Below are positions 14,424 through 24,400 of a stretch of DNA of 45,935 nt, piece after piece; position 1 is the stretch's first letter; every line of letters starts with the position of its first letter. Source of the DNA: Nautiliaceae bacterium. GTDB lineage: Bacteria > Campylobacterota > Campylobacteria > Campylobacterales > Nautiliaceae. The stretch covers positions 1 through 45,935 of the forward strand of contig JAMOSZ010000023.1 in NCBI GenBank assembly GCA_027062625.1. The letters are read 5' to 3'. The translations under genes were made by a program, and so were the position numbers. A model generated the notes under the pieces. The model did not search any database and was not told where the DNA came from. It saw only the letters and a list, made by a program, of their open reading frames with translations.

Positions 14424-15918
14424 TCGCGCTCCAAATCGGCGAGCGTTTATACATCTCTTTCTCTAATGCTGAGAAGCGATTGATTAAATCTTCTTGTATT
14501 TGAACTTTCTTTTTAGCCTCCGTTAACCTTTTATTTAAAAGACTTTTTATTGCTCTTATATTTTTATATGCCATCTCTCTCCACTTATTTAATTTATCTT
14601 TATCATAGGTTTTTGCCAAATCTTTATTATTTGCAAGTGATATAACAGCTTTGTTTATTTCATTAAAATAACTATCAACGAAACTCTGCAATATTCTATA
14701 TGACAGATATTCCTCAACTGCTTTTAAAGAATCCTGTTCAAGGTTTAGGGTGGATACTATATTAACCATTTTATAAACTGGAAGCGGCATTGCGTTTATA
14801 AAATTAATTTCTTTATCAGTTAAAGATTCTTTTGCTTTAAGTTTATTTATAATATTTGATATTTGGGTATTAACATAATTAAATACGCTGTCATCTCCTT
14901 TAATCTCGATATCCGTTGTGCTCAAAACACCTGTTGTTTTCTGTGCGGTTTTAAAATCAAGGTCTTTTACATCAACTGGTCCGCATATTCCTTTATCATC
15001 GCAATTAGGATTAAGGACAATTGCTCTTATTTTACCTCCGAAAACAATCGCTCTTATAAAACTTTCTCCATCAACTGCGGCCGGAGGAACAATATCATAT
15101 TTACTTATACTCATATGAGTTACACCCGAACTGTCCGTGCTTTTTACTGCATATCCGTAAACATCGCCTGTAATTGCTCTCATCATTGCCGGAAATTCTC
15201 CGTCACTAAATCCACCACCTGGTTTATAAATATTTGAAATCCTATTAATTAAAGAGCCATAACCCAGCTTATTTTTCATACCTTCTTTTCCAAGATTTCC
15301 AAACCAGTTTGAAGCAGTCTCAATTGACTTTGTTATTGCCCACTCAGTATCGGTCTTTACTTTTGGTCTCGTGTCCGAAGCGTCCTGAGTAACACCTGAG
15401 CTTGATAAAAGATTTGTAATATAACTTGCACCTTTTCCTGCCAGCGCTTTTGTAGCTTGACAAGCATTAAGGTTAAAATTATTAAGACTATCAGCTATCT
15501 TTTCCAAATTTGTCATAATAGTATTACACTGCTCACACAGTGTCATTATGGCCATTTGGAAAGCCATTGCCGGGGCTGCGGCAGATATTTTTTTAAGTTT
15601 TTCAACCAGCTTGTCAAATCCAAGGTATGAGAAAGAACCAAATGTCATATCTACTCCGTTACATCCAACCGCAAAATGCGGAGCTTCCGCGTGAAAAAGA
15701 TTAATATTCGCACCACTCATATCCCATCTCACCCTAAGTCCTCCACCAGTCCAAAAACCACCACTTTGCGTTTTATAATACCCAGCATTTGTAACTTCCA
15801 GACTTCCGTTTAATTGGTCTCTTATGAAATTTCCTATTGAAGCAGATGAAGTGGAGGCTAACAACGAACTTAAGATAATAGAAACACTTATATTTTTTAC
15901 CAATTTAGTAATACCCAT
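14413..15918 (-). CDS. traH: TraH pilus assembly protein
   Basis: 501 residues. TraH is a periplasmic/outer-membrane-associated F-pilus assembly factor, in the TraF-TraH-TraU-TraW-TrbC group. Evidence: signal peptide (about 8-26), then GGLRVRW, APHFAVGCNGVDMTFGSFSY with the conserved Cys and Gly pattern, MTLCEQCNTIMTNLEKI (CxxC) and NACQATKAL, all diagnostic of TraH. The C-terminus has a coiled coil (about 455-490). It overlaps the peptidase gene upstream by 22 bp and the following gene by 11 bp. Confidence 0.9.
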   Translation of the reverse strand: MGITKLVKNISVSIILSSLLASTSSASIGNFIRDQLNGSLEVTNAGYYKTQSGGFWTGGGLRVRWDMSGANINLFHAEAPHFAVGCNGVDMTFGSFSYLGFDKLVEKLKKISAAAPAMAFQMAIMTLCEQCNTIMTNLEKIADSLNNFNLNACQATKALAGKGASYITNLLSSSGVTQDASDTRPKVKTDTEWAITKSIETASNWFGNLGKEGMKNKLGYGSLINRISNIYKPGGGFSDGEFPAMMRAITGDVYGYAVKSTDSSGVTHMSISKYDIVPPAAVDGESFIRAIVFGGKIRAIVLNPNCDDKGICGPVDVKDLDFKTAQKTTGVLSTTDIEIKGDDSVFNYVNTQISNIINKLKAKESLTDKEINFINAMPLPVYKMVNIVSTLNLEQDSLKAVEEYLSYRILQSFVDSYFNEINKAVISLANNKDLAKTYDKDKLNKWREMAYKNIRAIKSLLNKRLTEAKKKVQIQEDLINRFSALEKEMYKRSPIWSANGL

Positions 15919-16436
15919 TTTTCTTCTCCTACAAAATCTTTTTTATCCACAAAACCCCAGTATCTGCTATCAAAGCTTCTTGGATGAGGTGCAAACATAA
16001 AATATTTACCTTCAGGTATTGTTCCGTTATATTCAAAATGTTTAACCGGTTTACCTTTGCTATCAGTTTTTCTTGCGACCGCAATAAGTTTTTTATTACA
16101 AAAGAATTTAACGCCTCTTGTCTCAAGATAATCCCCCGGAAGACATTTTGCGTATTTAATAAACATATATCCTTTTTTATAATATATGGTTTCAACCGGT
16201 AGTTTGAACACATAAAGCCTCTCTCGCTTTATTTTTAAATCGTCTGGACTTTCAATTTTATAAATAACGGCTTTTTTAAAAATGCTTGGTGTATCAATGA
16301 GCCCTATCCTGTAAGGAATTTGCGGATAATATATATATGTTATTATTATACCAAAAATCATCCCACTTATTCCTAAAAGAAACTTTTTCGCAAAAGCTTT
16401 ATCTTCTCTTAAAGCGATAAGCAATTTTTTTATCAT
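15897..16436 (-). CDS. TraF/LepB-like conjugative signal peptidase (S26)
   Basis: 179 residues with one N-terminal TM (about 17-37). It has the S26 layout: candidate nucleophile S51 in DTPSIFKKA, general base K94 six residues before PGD in KYAKCLPGD, and the closing FMFAPHPRSFDSRYWGFV segment (147-163). In IncH and R391-type systems a TraF/TrhF peptidase of this kind processes the pilin or other transfer proteins; F itself lacks it. It is distinct from the thioredoxin-like TraF at 20.7 kb. Overlaps trbI by 4 bp. The normal SMxP motif is changed to PSIF, so activity should not be assumed. Confidence 0.78.
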   Translation of the reverse strand: MIKKLLIALREDKAFAKKFLLGISGMIFGIIITYIYYPQIPYRIGLIDTPSIFKKAVIYKIESPDDLKIKRERLYVFKLPVETIYYKKGYMFIKYAKCLPGDYLETRGVKFFCNKKLIAVARKTDSKGKPVKHFEYNGTIPEGKYFMFAPHPRSFDSRYWGFVDKKDFVGEEKWVLLNW

Positions 16437-16768
16437 TTTGATATTCCAATCATTAAAACTTCGTTAGTTATGTCTTTATCGTAATTGTCACTTAATATGG
16501 CCTTTTTTACATAAACAATTGCATTGTCTCTTTGTGCAATGTAATTAATTATCTTTTTAAATTTTAAATCCAAAGTTTTAACCTCATCAGCATTTAATCT
16601 ACCCTGCGTTATCCCCATTCGCAAAAGCCTTTTTTCCGCAGCAATAAGCTTTTCAGTATCTACAATATATATTTTTCTTTCTTTTTTAGGTAATACAAAC
16701 TTTTGATAAGCCACAATTCCTCCCAGGGTAACTGCCAGGGAAATAACAATTATCTCAAGATATTTCAT
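16433..16768 (-). CDS. trbI: TrbI-like conjugation protein
   Basis: 111 residues, one N-terminal TM (about 5-21), then a periplasmic domain. The order ..IYIVDTEKLI... LNADEVKTLDLKFKKIINYIAQ... IVYVKKAIL... DITNEV follows F-type TrbI (a strand, a helix, then the AVV..DIT pattern). F TrbI is an inner-membrane protein affecting pilus retraction/outgrowth. Overlaps both neighbours (ATGA), inside the trhF-like/topoisomerase stretch. Confidence 0.65.
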   Translation of the reverse strand: MKYLEIIVISLAVTLGGIVAYQKFVLPKKERKIYIVDTEKLIAAEKRLLRMGITQGRLNADEVKTLDLKFKKIINYIAQRDNAIVYVKKAILSDNYDKDITNEVLMIGISK

Positions 16769-19080
16769 TTCTTACTCCTTATAAATTCTCCCTCTATCTT
16801 TCCATTTTCCGAATACCACACTTTCATTTTATAAGGTTTACCTTCTTTGCTTTTTAGACTTATCGTTACCTTTTCTCCTTTAAGTATCTTTTCGGCCTGT
16901 TTTAGAGTCAGTTTTTTGTTTCTGAATGTTTTAAATATAAATTTATCTCCCAGTCTGTATGTTTTATTCGTCTCTATTAATACATCATCTCTTTTTTTAA
17001 ATTCCCCTTTTATAAAATAAGGGTTATTCAAATCAAGCGTAATTTTTATAACTTCGTTTTCTATGCTCTGGCCGCTTAAAAGTTTTTCCAAATCTTTTTC
17101 GCTTAGGGTTATGAATTTACCTTGTTTTATGATAAAAAACTTACATCCTTTCATTTGTTTCGTTTTGGGGTCGTATTTTGCGTTTTCGCACATAAAGACT
17201 TTTGGCTTTTCGATAATGTTTCCGCCGCACAGAGGGCATTTAAGAGAAGTTTTTTTGTTAAATTCTCTTAACTCTCCTCTTTTTTTTATTTCTTCGCACG
17301 CTTTTATAATATACTCTTTTGCCTCTTCGTAAAATTCCTCTTTTTGTTTTCTGCCTTTTACTATTTCGTTTAATTTTTCTTCAAATGTGGCCCTTACGAT
17401 AGGAGAGGTTAAATTCTCCGGCAAGGAAGCTATCAAATCTCTTGCTTTTTGGGTTGAGATGATTTTTCCTTTTTCTACCTTAAAGTATGCTTCCCCTGCA
17501 CTGTCTTTTTTTTTCAAATCCTCTATTATCTGGGCCCTCGTAGCCGGAGTTCCTATTCCACTATCTTTTAACACCTCTTTTATCTTTTCGTCTTCAAAGA
17601 AATTATGCACTCTCTCCATTGCTTTAAGAAGCGTGGCTTCCGTAAAGCGTGGTTTTGGTTTGGTAAATTCTTCTTTAATAGTTAAAGTATCGGTTAGTAT
17701 TTCTATTTCGTCTCCTATATCAAGATGAGGTATGGTGCGTTCTTTTTCCTTATGCTCTCCCGTAACTTCCTTAAAACCCGCCTCTAAAGGCACATTTTCC
17801 CTAAATTCGGCTATTATGTTTTTGAAATTAGCTTTTCCTTTAATAGATAGATATTCATAATCCGGGTAAAACTGAATAATGTATCTTACGGCTACAAGGT
17901 GAAACACCTTTTTTTCAAGCTCATTTAGATTTTTAAGCTTCTCAAGCCTTGCTTCGGTTGTGGGAGCAAGGGCGGTATGGGCTGTAACCTTATTATCATC
18001 AAAGATTTTTCTTTTTAGTAGATTGTTTAAATCAAGTTTTGAGATGAATTTGTTATATTGCCCCACGCTGCTTAAAGCTTCAAGGACTCTTGGGGCCTGG
18101 AGATATTCGCCCTCGGAATAGTAATTGTTATCGGTTCTTGGGTAACTCTGGACTTTGTGGTTTTCATACAGACTTTGGGCAAGCTCCAAAACCTTTTTGG
18201 CGGTAAGTTTAAATTTTTTACCAGCTTCGTTTTGCAAATCCGTTAAGCTGTAAGGCTTGGGCGGTGCTTCTTTTTTCTTAACTTCATTAAATTCAAACAC
18301 TTTAAGTTTATTGTTTTCTTTTATGACATCTACAAGTTTTTGGGCTGTTTCTTTTTTTTCTATTTTTTCTTTGTCTTTAATTCCAAAAGTAACTTCAAAT
18401 ACTTTTCCTTTTGCCCTTGCTTCTGCCTTAACCACATAATAAGGTATCTTTTTGTGCTTTTCAAATTCTAAATCCCTATTAACCACCATCGCAATTGTTG
18501 GAAGTTTTACCGCTCCTATATTTAGGAGATTGTTTCCTTTGTTAAGATATTCCGTGGCCATAATCGTAGCGTTAAAACCAAAGAGCATATCGAATATAGC
18601 TCTGCTCCTTCCAGCGTCATACATTCTCTTATAAGGAATTTTGTTTATGGTTTTTACCTCTTTTACAAGAGAATATATATCAAGCTTTGACATATTAATC
18701 ATACCAATTACCTTATGAAGCGCTCCGCATTTTTCGACCGCTTCAAGTCCAAGAGTTACACCCTCGTTATCCGGGTCTGTTGCAAGAATTATTTTATCGG
18801 CTCTTTTTATAGCTTCGCAAACTTCATCGAAAATATTTTTGTTTGCAATTTTTTTCATAGATATTGAGTATGGGTTTGGAGGAAAGAAAGGGATTTTACC
18901 CTCTTTTACAAGAGTGTTCCAGCTTTTTTTCTTAAAGTCTTCGTCAAGGTCTTTGAACTCTTTAAGTGCCAAAATATGTCCAAGCAGGGATTTTATCTCA
19001 AAATCTTTAATTCCGGCTTTAATTAAAGCTTCTTTTAGTGGTTTTATCTGTGAAGGTTTTTCTACCAAATAAAGCGTCAC
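16765..19080 (-). CDS. Type IA DNA topoisomerase (TopB-like)
   Basis: 771 residues. Relaxes negative supercoils and decatenates through a 5'-phosphotyrosyl intermediate. Toprim domain: LVEKPS (E7) and TDPDNEG (101-107). Active site Y313 in QSYPRTDNNYY, closer to topoisomerase III (YPRTD) than topoisomerase I (YMRTD). GIGTPATRAQII marks the later core. A zinc ribbon CPLCGG...C...C lies around 630-660. Start is GTG 19080 with AAAGGG before it, only about 14 nt from the predicted transcription start. Plasmid topoisomerases (TraE of RP4) sit in transfer regions and may help unlink strands in transfer or replication. Embedded between the HTH gene and trbI, with 4-bp overlap to trbI. Confidence 0.92.
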   Translation of the reverse strand: MTLYLVEKPSQIKPLKEALIKAGIKDFEIKSLLGHILALKEFKDLDEDFKKKSWNTLVKEGKIPFFPPNPYSISMKKIANKNIFDEVCEAIKRADKIILATDPDNEGVTLGLEAVEKCGALHKVIGMINMSKLDIYSLVKEVKTINKIPYKRMYDAGRSRAIFDMLFGFNATIMATEYLNKGNNLLNIGAVKLPTIAMVVNRDLEFEKHKKIPYYVVKAEARAKGKVFEVTFGIKDKEKIEKKETAQKLVDVIKENNKLKVFEFNEVKKKEAPPKPYSLTDLQNEAGKKFKLTAKKVLELAQSLYENHKVQSYPRTDNNYYSEGEYLQAPRVLEALSSVGQYNKFISKLDLNNLLKRKIFDDNKVTAHTALAPTTEARLEKLKNLNELEKKVFHLVAVRYIIQFYPDYEYLSIKGKANFKNIIAEFRENVPLEAGFKEVTGEHKEKERTIPHLDIGDEIEILTDTLTIKEEFTKPKPRFTEATLLKAMERVHNFFEDEKIKEVLKDSGIGTPATRAQIIEDLKKKDSAGEAYFKVEKGKIISTQKARDLIASLPENLTSPIVRATFEEKLNEIVKGRKQKEEFYEEAKEYIIKACEEIKKRGELREFNKKTSLKCPLCGGNIIEKPKVFMCENAKYDPKTKQMKGCKFFIIKQGKFITLSEKDLEKLLSGQSIENEVIKITLDLNNPYFIKGEFKKRDDVLIETNKTYRLGDKFIFKTFRNKKLTLKQAEKILKGEKVTISLKSKEGKPYKMKVWYSENGKIEGEFIRSKK

Positions 19081-19090
19081 TTTTGGCCCT

Positions 19091-19135
19091 TTTTTTCTTA
19101 ATTATACCAAACATTTGAGGGATAAAAAAGGGACA
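19091..19135 (-). promoter_or_regulatory. 45-bp repeat, copy 1: promoter of the topoisomerase-traN operon
   Basis: Identical over 45 bp to 19765-19809. On the minus strand it contains an extended -10, TTTGGTATAATTAAG (TATAAT at 19101-19106), with a T-rich -35 side. CAAACATTTG-type sequence just upstream of the -10 could be an operator. Transcription would start about 14 nt before the GTG of the topoisomerase. Confidence 0.7.
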
Positions 19136-19208
19136 TCAAGAAAGGTTTAGCTATAAGCACAGCATCTATTATTGCAAGTGAGTAATTATTGGATTGAATA
19201 AACTAAAC

Positions 19209-19679
19209 TTACATTAGAATTTTAATCTTATTCTTCTCTCCCGCTTTAGAAGAGTTGTAAAGCAGGGCGTCCTCCGTAAGTTCTTCAATCAAAAAGTCTC
19301 TTAGTGTAGCTTCATCTTTTTTGATTTTTTCAAGCCATATGTCAAGGTTTTTTTCAATCCAAAACTTTTTGGCCGTGTTATAGTGCACCTTTGCCTCTTT
19401 TGCCAGGAGAGAAATATTTATATCCCTTTTAAAAAGGGAATTTAAAAATCTTTCGAGGGTTTTATAAATTTTTATGTTTGCAACGGCTTTTTTTATCCTG
19501 GCCGCTTCAAGTGCTTTGTCTTTTTTGTTAAGCATTTCGTTTTCGTATTCAACTCTTCCTTTTAAAATATCATAAAAAGATATTTTATAAGATTTATCTT
19601 TTTTATATTCTTTTAAGTGTTTTTCAAATTCCTCTTTTGAAATTTTAAGATATACATAATCTTTATAACTCTTTTTCAT
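19209..19679 (-). CDS. HTH-containing protein, possible regulator
   Basis: 156 residues, Lys-rich. NISLLAKEAKVHYNTAKKFW (about 89-108) reads as a helix-turn-helix (turn at EAKVH), the rest as charged helices. The C-terminal EATLRDFLIEELTEDA resembles EYTLRDFLILEAKEEA in the unknown protein at 36457, so the two may share a domain. It lies between trbC and the topoisomerase and has its own promoter, identical to that of the topoisomerase operon. It may thus control both (inference). The start is coupled to a 26-codon upstream frame by ATGA. Confidence 0.6.
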   Translation of the reverse strand: MKKSYKDYVYLKISKEEFEKHLKEYKKDKSYKISFYDILKGRVEYENEMLNKKDKALEAARIKKAVANIKIYKTLERFLNSLFKRDINISLLAKEAKVHYNTAKKFWIEKNLDIWLEKIKKDEATLRDFLIEELTEDALLYNSSKAGEKNKIKILM

Positions 19680-19756
19680 TTTCTTTCCTTATATTCCGTT
19701 ATCGGTTTGCAGCTTAATGCCAAAAAATATTTAGAAAAAAATGTTTTTAAATCCAT
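19676..19756 (-). CDS. 26-residue leader peptide, coupled to the HTH gene
   Basis: ATG 19756 has AAAAAAGGAG eight bases upstream; TGA overlaps the HTH-gene start in ATGA. Peptide is basic and aromatic (MDLKTFFSKYFLALSCK and a charged tail). It is the first frame after the -10 of repeat copy 2, so it would be the transcript's first translated unit. A regulatory leader or a simple translational coupling device. Confidence 0.5.
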   Translation of the reverse strand: MDLKTFFSKYFLALSCKPITEYKERK

Positions 19757-19764
19757 TTTTCTCC

Positions 19765-19809
19765 TTTTTTCTTAATTATACCAAACATTTGAGGGATAAA
19801 AAAGGGACA
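19765..19809 (-). promoter_or_regulatory. 45-bp repeat, copy 2: promoter of the HTH gene
   Basis: Exact copy of 19091-19135; TATAAT of the minus strand at 19775-19780. Lies between the trbC stop and the leader peptide. The two copies flank the HTH gene 674 bp apart in direct orientation, so recombination between them would delete the gene and keep one promoter. Confidence 0.7.
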
Positions 19810-19817
19810 ATAAAATC

Positions 19818-20660
19818 TTAAAAAAAACTTCCCCTCATATTCTTAATAAGCTTTGATAGTGTTTTAGATTTTGCTTTTTTATTTATCTTTTCAAGAGCAT
19901 ATATAAGATTTGCGTCACCATAAGCTATATAAGTCTCTTCTCCCCGCTCTTCCTTTGGAAGAGTCTCGTATTTATCTAAAAAACCATCGTATTTTTTAAC
20001 AAAAATTATAGCCGGCACTTCGCTTATGCCAAAATGTTCAGTAACTTTTGGATTAATTTGAATAGTTACTTTAAACCTATTGTCTTTTGAGGATTTTTTA
20101 TTTGAGTCTTTTGTAAGAACTTTATTTATCCAATTAAGAGTGGGTTTTATTTTTCTTATATCATTACCAATCAGACCTCTTAAGACAAATGTAATATCTT
20201 GACCGGCTCTTTGTGCCGTTTCAAAATAATTTTGAATGGTGGTTATAGGCATAGATGAACTTATTACTATATAAATTTTCTCCTTTTCTCCTAAATAATT
20301 ATTTTTTTTAAGTTTAATATGTAAATCCTTTGGGATATACTTGGAAAAATCAAGTTTTTTATCATATAAAATATATTTTTTCATCTTTCTTATATTTTCT
20401 TGATAATTGTTACTTTTTATATAAGAATTAATTTTATCGGCTTCATTTTCTGCTTTAATGTTTTTTTGTTTTTTAAAATTTACCTTTTTCAATGTATTGT
20501 TCATATCAATCTGAATATTTTGTATATTGATATTTTGTTCTAAAAGTTTTGAGTTGTTTATTTCTTTTTCATACTGCTTAACTTGTGAGAGATATTTTTC
20601 CTCAAACTCCTTATTTATCCCAAAAAGTAAAAAAGGGATTAAAATTAATAATTTTTTCAT
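19818..20660 (-). CDS. trbC: TrbC-type pilus assembly protein
   Basis: 280 residues, signal peptide (about 1-14), a long Asn/Lys-rich coiled region (15-120), then the F-type TrbC thioredoxin-like domain: YIVISSSMPITTIQNYF, RAGQDITFVLRGLIGND, VTIQINPKVTEHFGISEVPAI, and YIAYGDANLIYALEKI. TrbC is periplasmic, needed for pilus assembly and works with TraW (fused to it in some plasmids). The active-site CxxC of thioredoxins is absent, as usual in TrbC. The first codons overlap the traF stop (ATGA). Confidence 0.88.
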   Translation of the reverse strand: MKKLLILIPFLLFGINKEFEEKYLSQVKQYEKEINNSKLLEQNINIQNIQIDMNNTLKKVNFKKQKNIKAENEADKINSYIKSNNYQENIRKMKKYILYDKKLDFSKYIPKDLHIKLKKNNYLGEKEKIYIVISSSMPITTIQNYFETAQRAGQDITFVLRGLIGNDIRKIKPTLNWINKVLTKDSNKKSSKDNRFKVTIQINPKVTEHFGISEVPAIIFVKKYDGFLDKYETLPKEERGEETYIAYGDANLIYALEKINKKAKSKTLSKLIKNMRGSFF

Positions 20661-21466
20661 TGTTTTCCTTCTTTATCTTTTGGAGCAATTATATTTTTAT
20701 ATACGAATATTGTATTTTTTACCAACTCATCGAGTGTTGTAAGCCCGGTTTTAACCCTTGCCCATATTCCTTCTCCTTTTGGGTTTTTATATACGAAAAA
20801 GATATCCGGTAACTCTTTTATGTTAAATTTCCTAACCAAATCTGGTCTTTTTGTAATATCTATCCATACAAAATCAAACTCTCCAAACTCTTTTTTAAAA
20901 GTATCAATTATCCATTTTTCTCTTGTATTTGTCATTTTGTCTTTAGGATTAAAAAACACCACAAACCCCAAGTCTTTTAAATGTTTTTTAAAAAATGTTT
21001 TTTCTTTTTCTTTTTCCTGTATCATTTTTGTGTCTCTTGCATAAGTCGAAGCTTTTATTTCCGGATATCCAAGCTCATTAGGATTTTGTAATGTTTCTAC
21101 ATACCATACTTGCGTAAATTTTGTAGCCTGGTCAGTCATAAATTTTTGCATTTTTTTAACTACATAAACATTTTCTCTTGTCGGTTTCATTACCGCAATT
21201 CCCTTTGCTCGTTTAAAAACTTTATTAAAAGTCTTGGCACTATATAATTCAAGATTATTTAATGGAATTGTTTTCATAAACACATCATCCGGGAGTTTCA
21301 TTATTTCTTTTTCATTATAAGGATTTATTTTCAATGTTTTTGTCTGATTTGTTTCGTTAGTCTCGTTATTTTCGTTAAAAAACCAGCCGGTCTTAGGTGT
21401 ATTATAAAAGCTGTTGTTTACTTTTGCAAAAAGCAAAAGGGGTAAAAGAAGTAATATTGCTCTCAT
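20657..21466 (-). CDS. traF: TraF pilus assembly protein (thioredoxin-like)
   Basis: 269 residues, signal peptide, GWFF near residue 27 (the TraF GWxFY signature), PTRENVYVVKKMQKFMTDQATKFTQVW in pieces around 95-120, and a thioredoxin-like C-terminal domain (about 165-240) with cis-Pro ELPDIFF. The CxxC is missing. F TraF is a periplasmic partner of TraH, TraW and TrbC in pilus assembly. Start ATG 21466 follows AAGGAG. Overlaps trbC, 9 bp after traG. Confidence 0.83.
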   Translation of the reverse strand: MRAILLLLPLLLFAKVNNSFYNTPKTGWFFNENNETNETNQTKTLKINPYNEKEIMKLPDDVFMKTIPLNNLELYSAKTFNKVFKRAKGIAVMKPTRENVYVVKKMQKFMTDQATKFTQVWYVETLQNPNELGYPEIKASTYARDTKMIQEKEKEKTFFKKHLKDLGFVVFFNPKDKMTNTREKWIIDTFKKEFGEFDFVWIDITKRPDLVRKFNIKELPDIFFVYKNPKGEGIWARVKTGLTTLDELVKNTIFVYKNIIAPKDKEGKQ

Positions 21467-21475
21467 CTTACTCCT

Positions 21476-24400
21476 TTAAGGCAATAAATCACTCGGTTTT
21501 GAATAGCGAGCTGATTGATTGGTTTTATTTTCATTTACCGGTTCAGTCCGTATTTCTTCCGTTTTATTGCCACCTTCGGGTTTAAAAGCATTTACACCAG
21601 GTATGTTAAATTTTAAAGTATTTACCAATTTTTCAGGAGACTCTATTTCCGAAAGAGCCATTGGAGCAACCCCCCATACTCCTTTTTGTGCAGCAAGTTC
21701 AAGAACCTCCCTTGCTTGTGGATTTTTTTGAATATAATTTTTCATTTCATCATATGGAACATCAGTATTTATCGCTTGAGCTTTTCCATCAGCAGTTTTA
21801 ATCACCACACTTGTTGTGTCGCTGCCAAACAAATGAGATGAAGGAGCAAAGCCAGCAAATTGTCCACTATAAATACTACTATCACTTATTTGAGTAGGAG
21901 CAAGAGGAGTTCCATCTATTAAAGTAAGAGCCGTTATTCCAGCAGTTGTTTTTACTGCGTCTAAGAAAAAAGATGATTTTGGCGCTGAAGTGGCTACTTC
22001 AGTTGCCATTACCGCACCTTTATTCGGATTCCCTATATTTATTTTCGTTCCATCAGTAGTAAATACAGGTGCAGTAGAAGCATTTTTAACAATAACGCCG
22101 TCTCCTGTCATATGAGTCTCTCCGGTCAATAACTTCCCTTCTTTATAAGGGAGACCCTTTGCTTCAGTATGAGGCAGCTTTTCGGTATCAGTATAATGTA
22201 TTTTATCATTATTGTTAAATCTTGTAGGCTTTTCATCATTTATTATTTCCGGCGTAATTGCTCTGTTTGCTTTCCAATATTTATACACCCCATATCCCAA
22301 AATCCCTCCAACTGCTAAGCCGTTTAATACCGTTTGAGCCTTGTTATCTTCCCAAAAATTCTCAAAAACCGATTGATTTAAGCGTCTGTTTACTTCATTT
22401 GTTGCCCCTCCAACCTCATCATTTAGATTGCCTCCGGTAACTTCTCTCATTTTTTTATCATCATAACTCGCTTTTATATCATCAAATGATTTATGATTTT
22501 CTCCAACGGCTTGTTCTATATACCCTCCTCTCTCTTTTATATTTTCTTTATTTTCATTTATATTTTCAATTGTTGAGGTAGCGAGACTTTTATTTACTTT
22601 TATACTCTCTTCACCTTTTTTATATTTATCTTCAAAACCTTTTTGATTAATTATCTCATCTACAAGACCTCTTTTTTTTATTTCATCTTTAAGAGTATTT
22701 TTTTCAATCATATCCGTAATATTGCTTACGGCAAGTTTAACGGCTTCCTTATCGCTTAAATTCGGATTTTTAGTTTTATATTCTTCAACCAAATCCATTG
22801 CAAGAGCATTTAAAAGATTTTGAGAAAAAGTCATACCCTTGCTTTTTACAAGATTTTCCATCTGCTCTAACGACTTAAGTTTACTTTGTGACTCACTTAA
22901 TTGATGACTAACACCACTTATCTGACTATACAGTTTTGTATTTGTGTGAGATGTATCTTTCAAGAAAGCTTCTCTTGCACTTTCATTTGTTACAAGTTCT
23001 TTAGAAAAAGTTTGCGCAAACTGCTCTCTAAACGCTTCAGCTTCTTTTCCGGTTAAAGTAAGCGTATATTCTTTACCTTGAGAGTCAACTCCAGTTATCT
23101 CAAACCTTCCATTTACTCCCGCTACTTTTTTTATCTCAAAACCTAATCCATCTTTTATTGCAATGTTTTTCATTGTAGTAAATACTGAAGACTCTTGAGT
23201 GTCTTTTGATAAAACCTTCTCAAGCGCACTCATTACGGCTTTTGACTCCGCTTTTCTCTCACTATCCGTTAAGGTTTTATCGTTTCCAATACTAAAACCG
23301 TTTTTATCAGTTATGGCTTCGGAAATTCCTGAACTTGTAGTTTGAGTAAAAGTAGTAGTGGTTTGTTCTAAATGCTGTTGAGTCGCTTTTATTTGTTGTT
23401 GTAAATTTTCTTTTATTGAACTTTGAGCCATAAGAGAAGCCGCAGGTGAAGAAACATTTATACCCGATACTCCACTTTGGCCAATATTCGCATTTGCCGT
23501 TACAATCCCGTCAACGGCTAATGCTAATTGTTGAGTGCTGCCCATATTAACCATTTTTTCATCTACCGAATGACCGCCATAGCTGTATTGTTTTTCTCTT
23601 TGTATTCCTCCTCCCGGCATATCCGTAAAAGTAGTATCACCAACTCTCATCTTAGGGGCAGGATTTTGTGCATTGCTTACATCGGCACTCGCACCGGCGC
23701 TCGCTCCGCCTCCAGCCATACCCGAAAGAGACGAAGCAATTGATACAAATCCGTATTCACTTGCTTTTGCGATAGCATAAGCAAGAGGAGGGGTTACCCA
23801 TACTAAATAACCGAGCCAGGCTAATGTTGATGATACTTTATTATTAAGAAATGAAGATGTAAATAGTGTTATTGTCTGCCCTGTATCATTTGTAATTTGG
23901 CTAAACACTTTTGCCACATTTACATCTCCAATATAATTAATAATTACTAAAATAGGTGTCCATAACATAAGCCAAAGCAGCAAAAACACATATTTCGTAA
24001 GATATCTAAAATCCATAAATATTACTGAAAGCAAAGCAATAATCCAACTAAGCCCAACTATTAAAGCAGTTAAAACCCCTTTTGCGATAGGTAGATAATC
24101 CTTTGCAAGATACCCCATAGTTATAAATCTGTCATTTGTGCTTTGTTTTGCAACTGCTGCGGAATAAGAAAGCTGACTTTCGCTAAGTCCTGTCGCTGCG
24201 GCAATAGAAGCAAACGACCCTTTAACCATATTAATTAAAAAGTTTTGCTGTAAATAATCTCTTGCACTTTTAGTTGCATTAAAGAATAACTGCGTTACAT
24301 CAGGAATTTTATCTTCAAGTTGAGTAGTAGTAGTGCTCAGCATAGCTGCAGCAAGTTTTTCAATTTGAGGGACTAAATTATTTTTTACATAATCGGTTAT

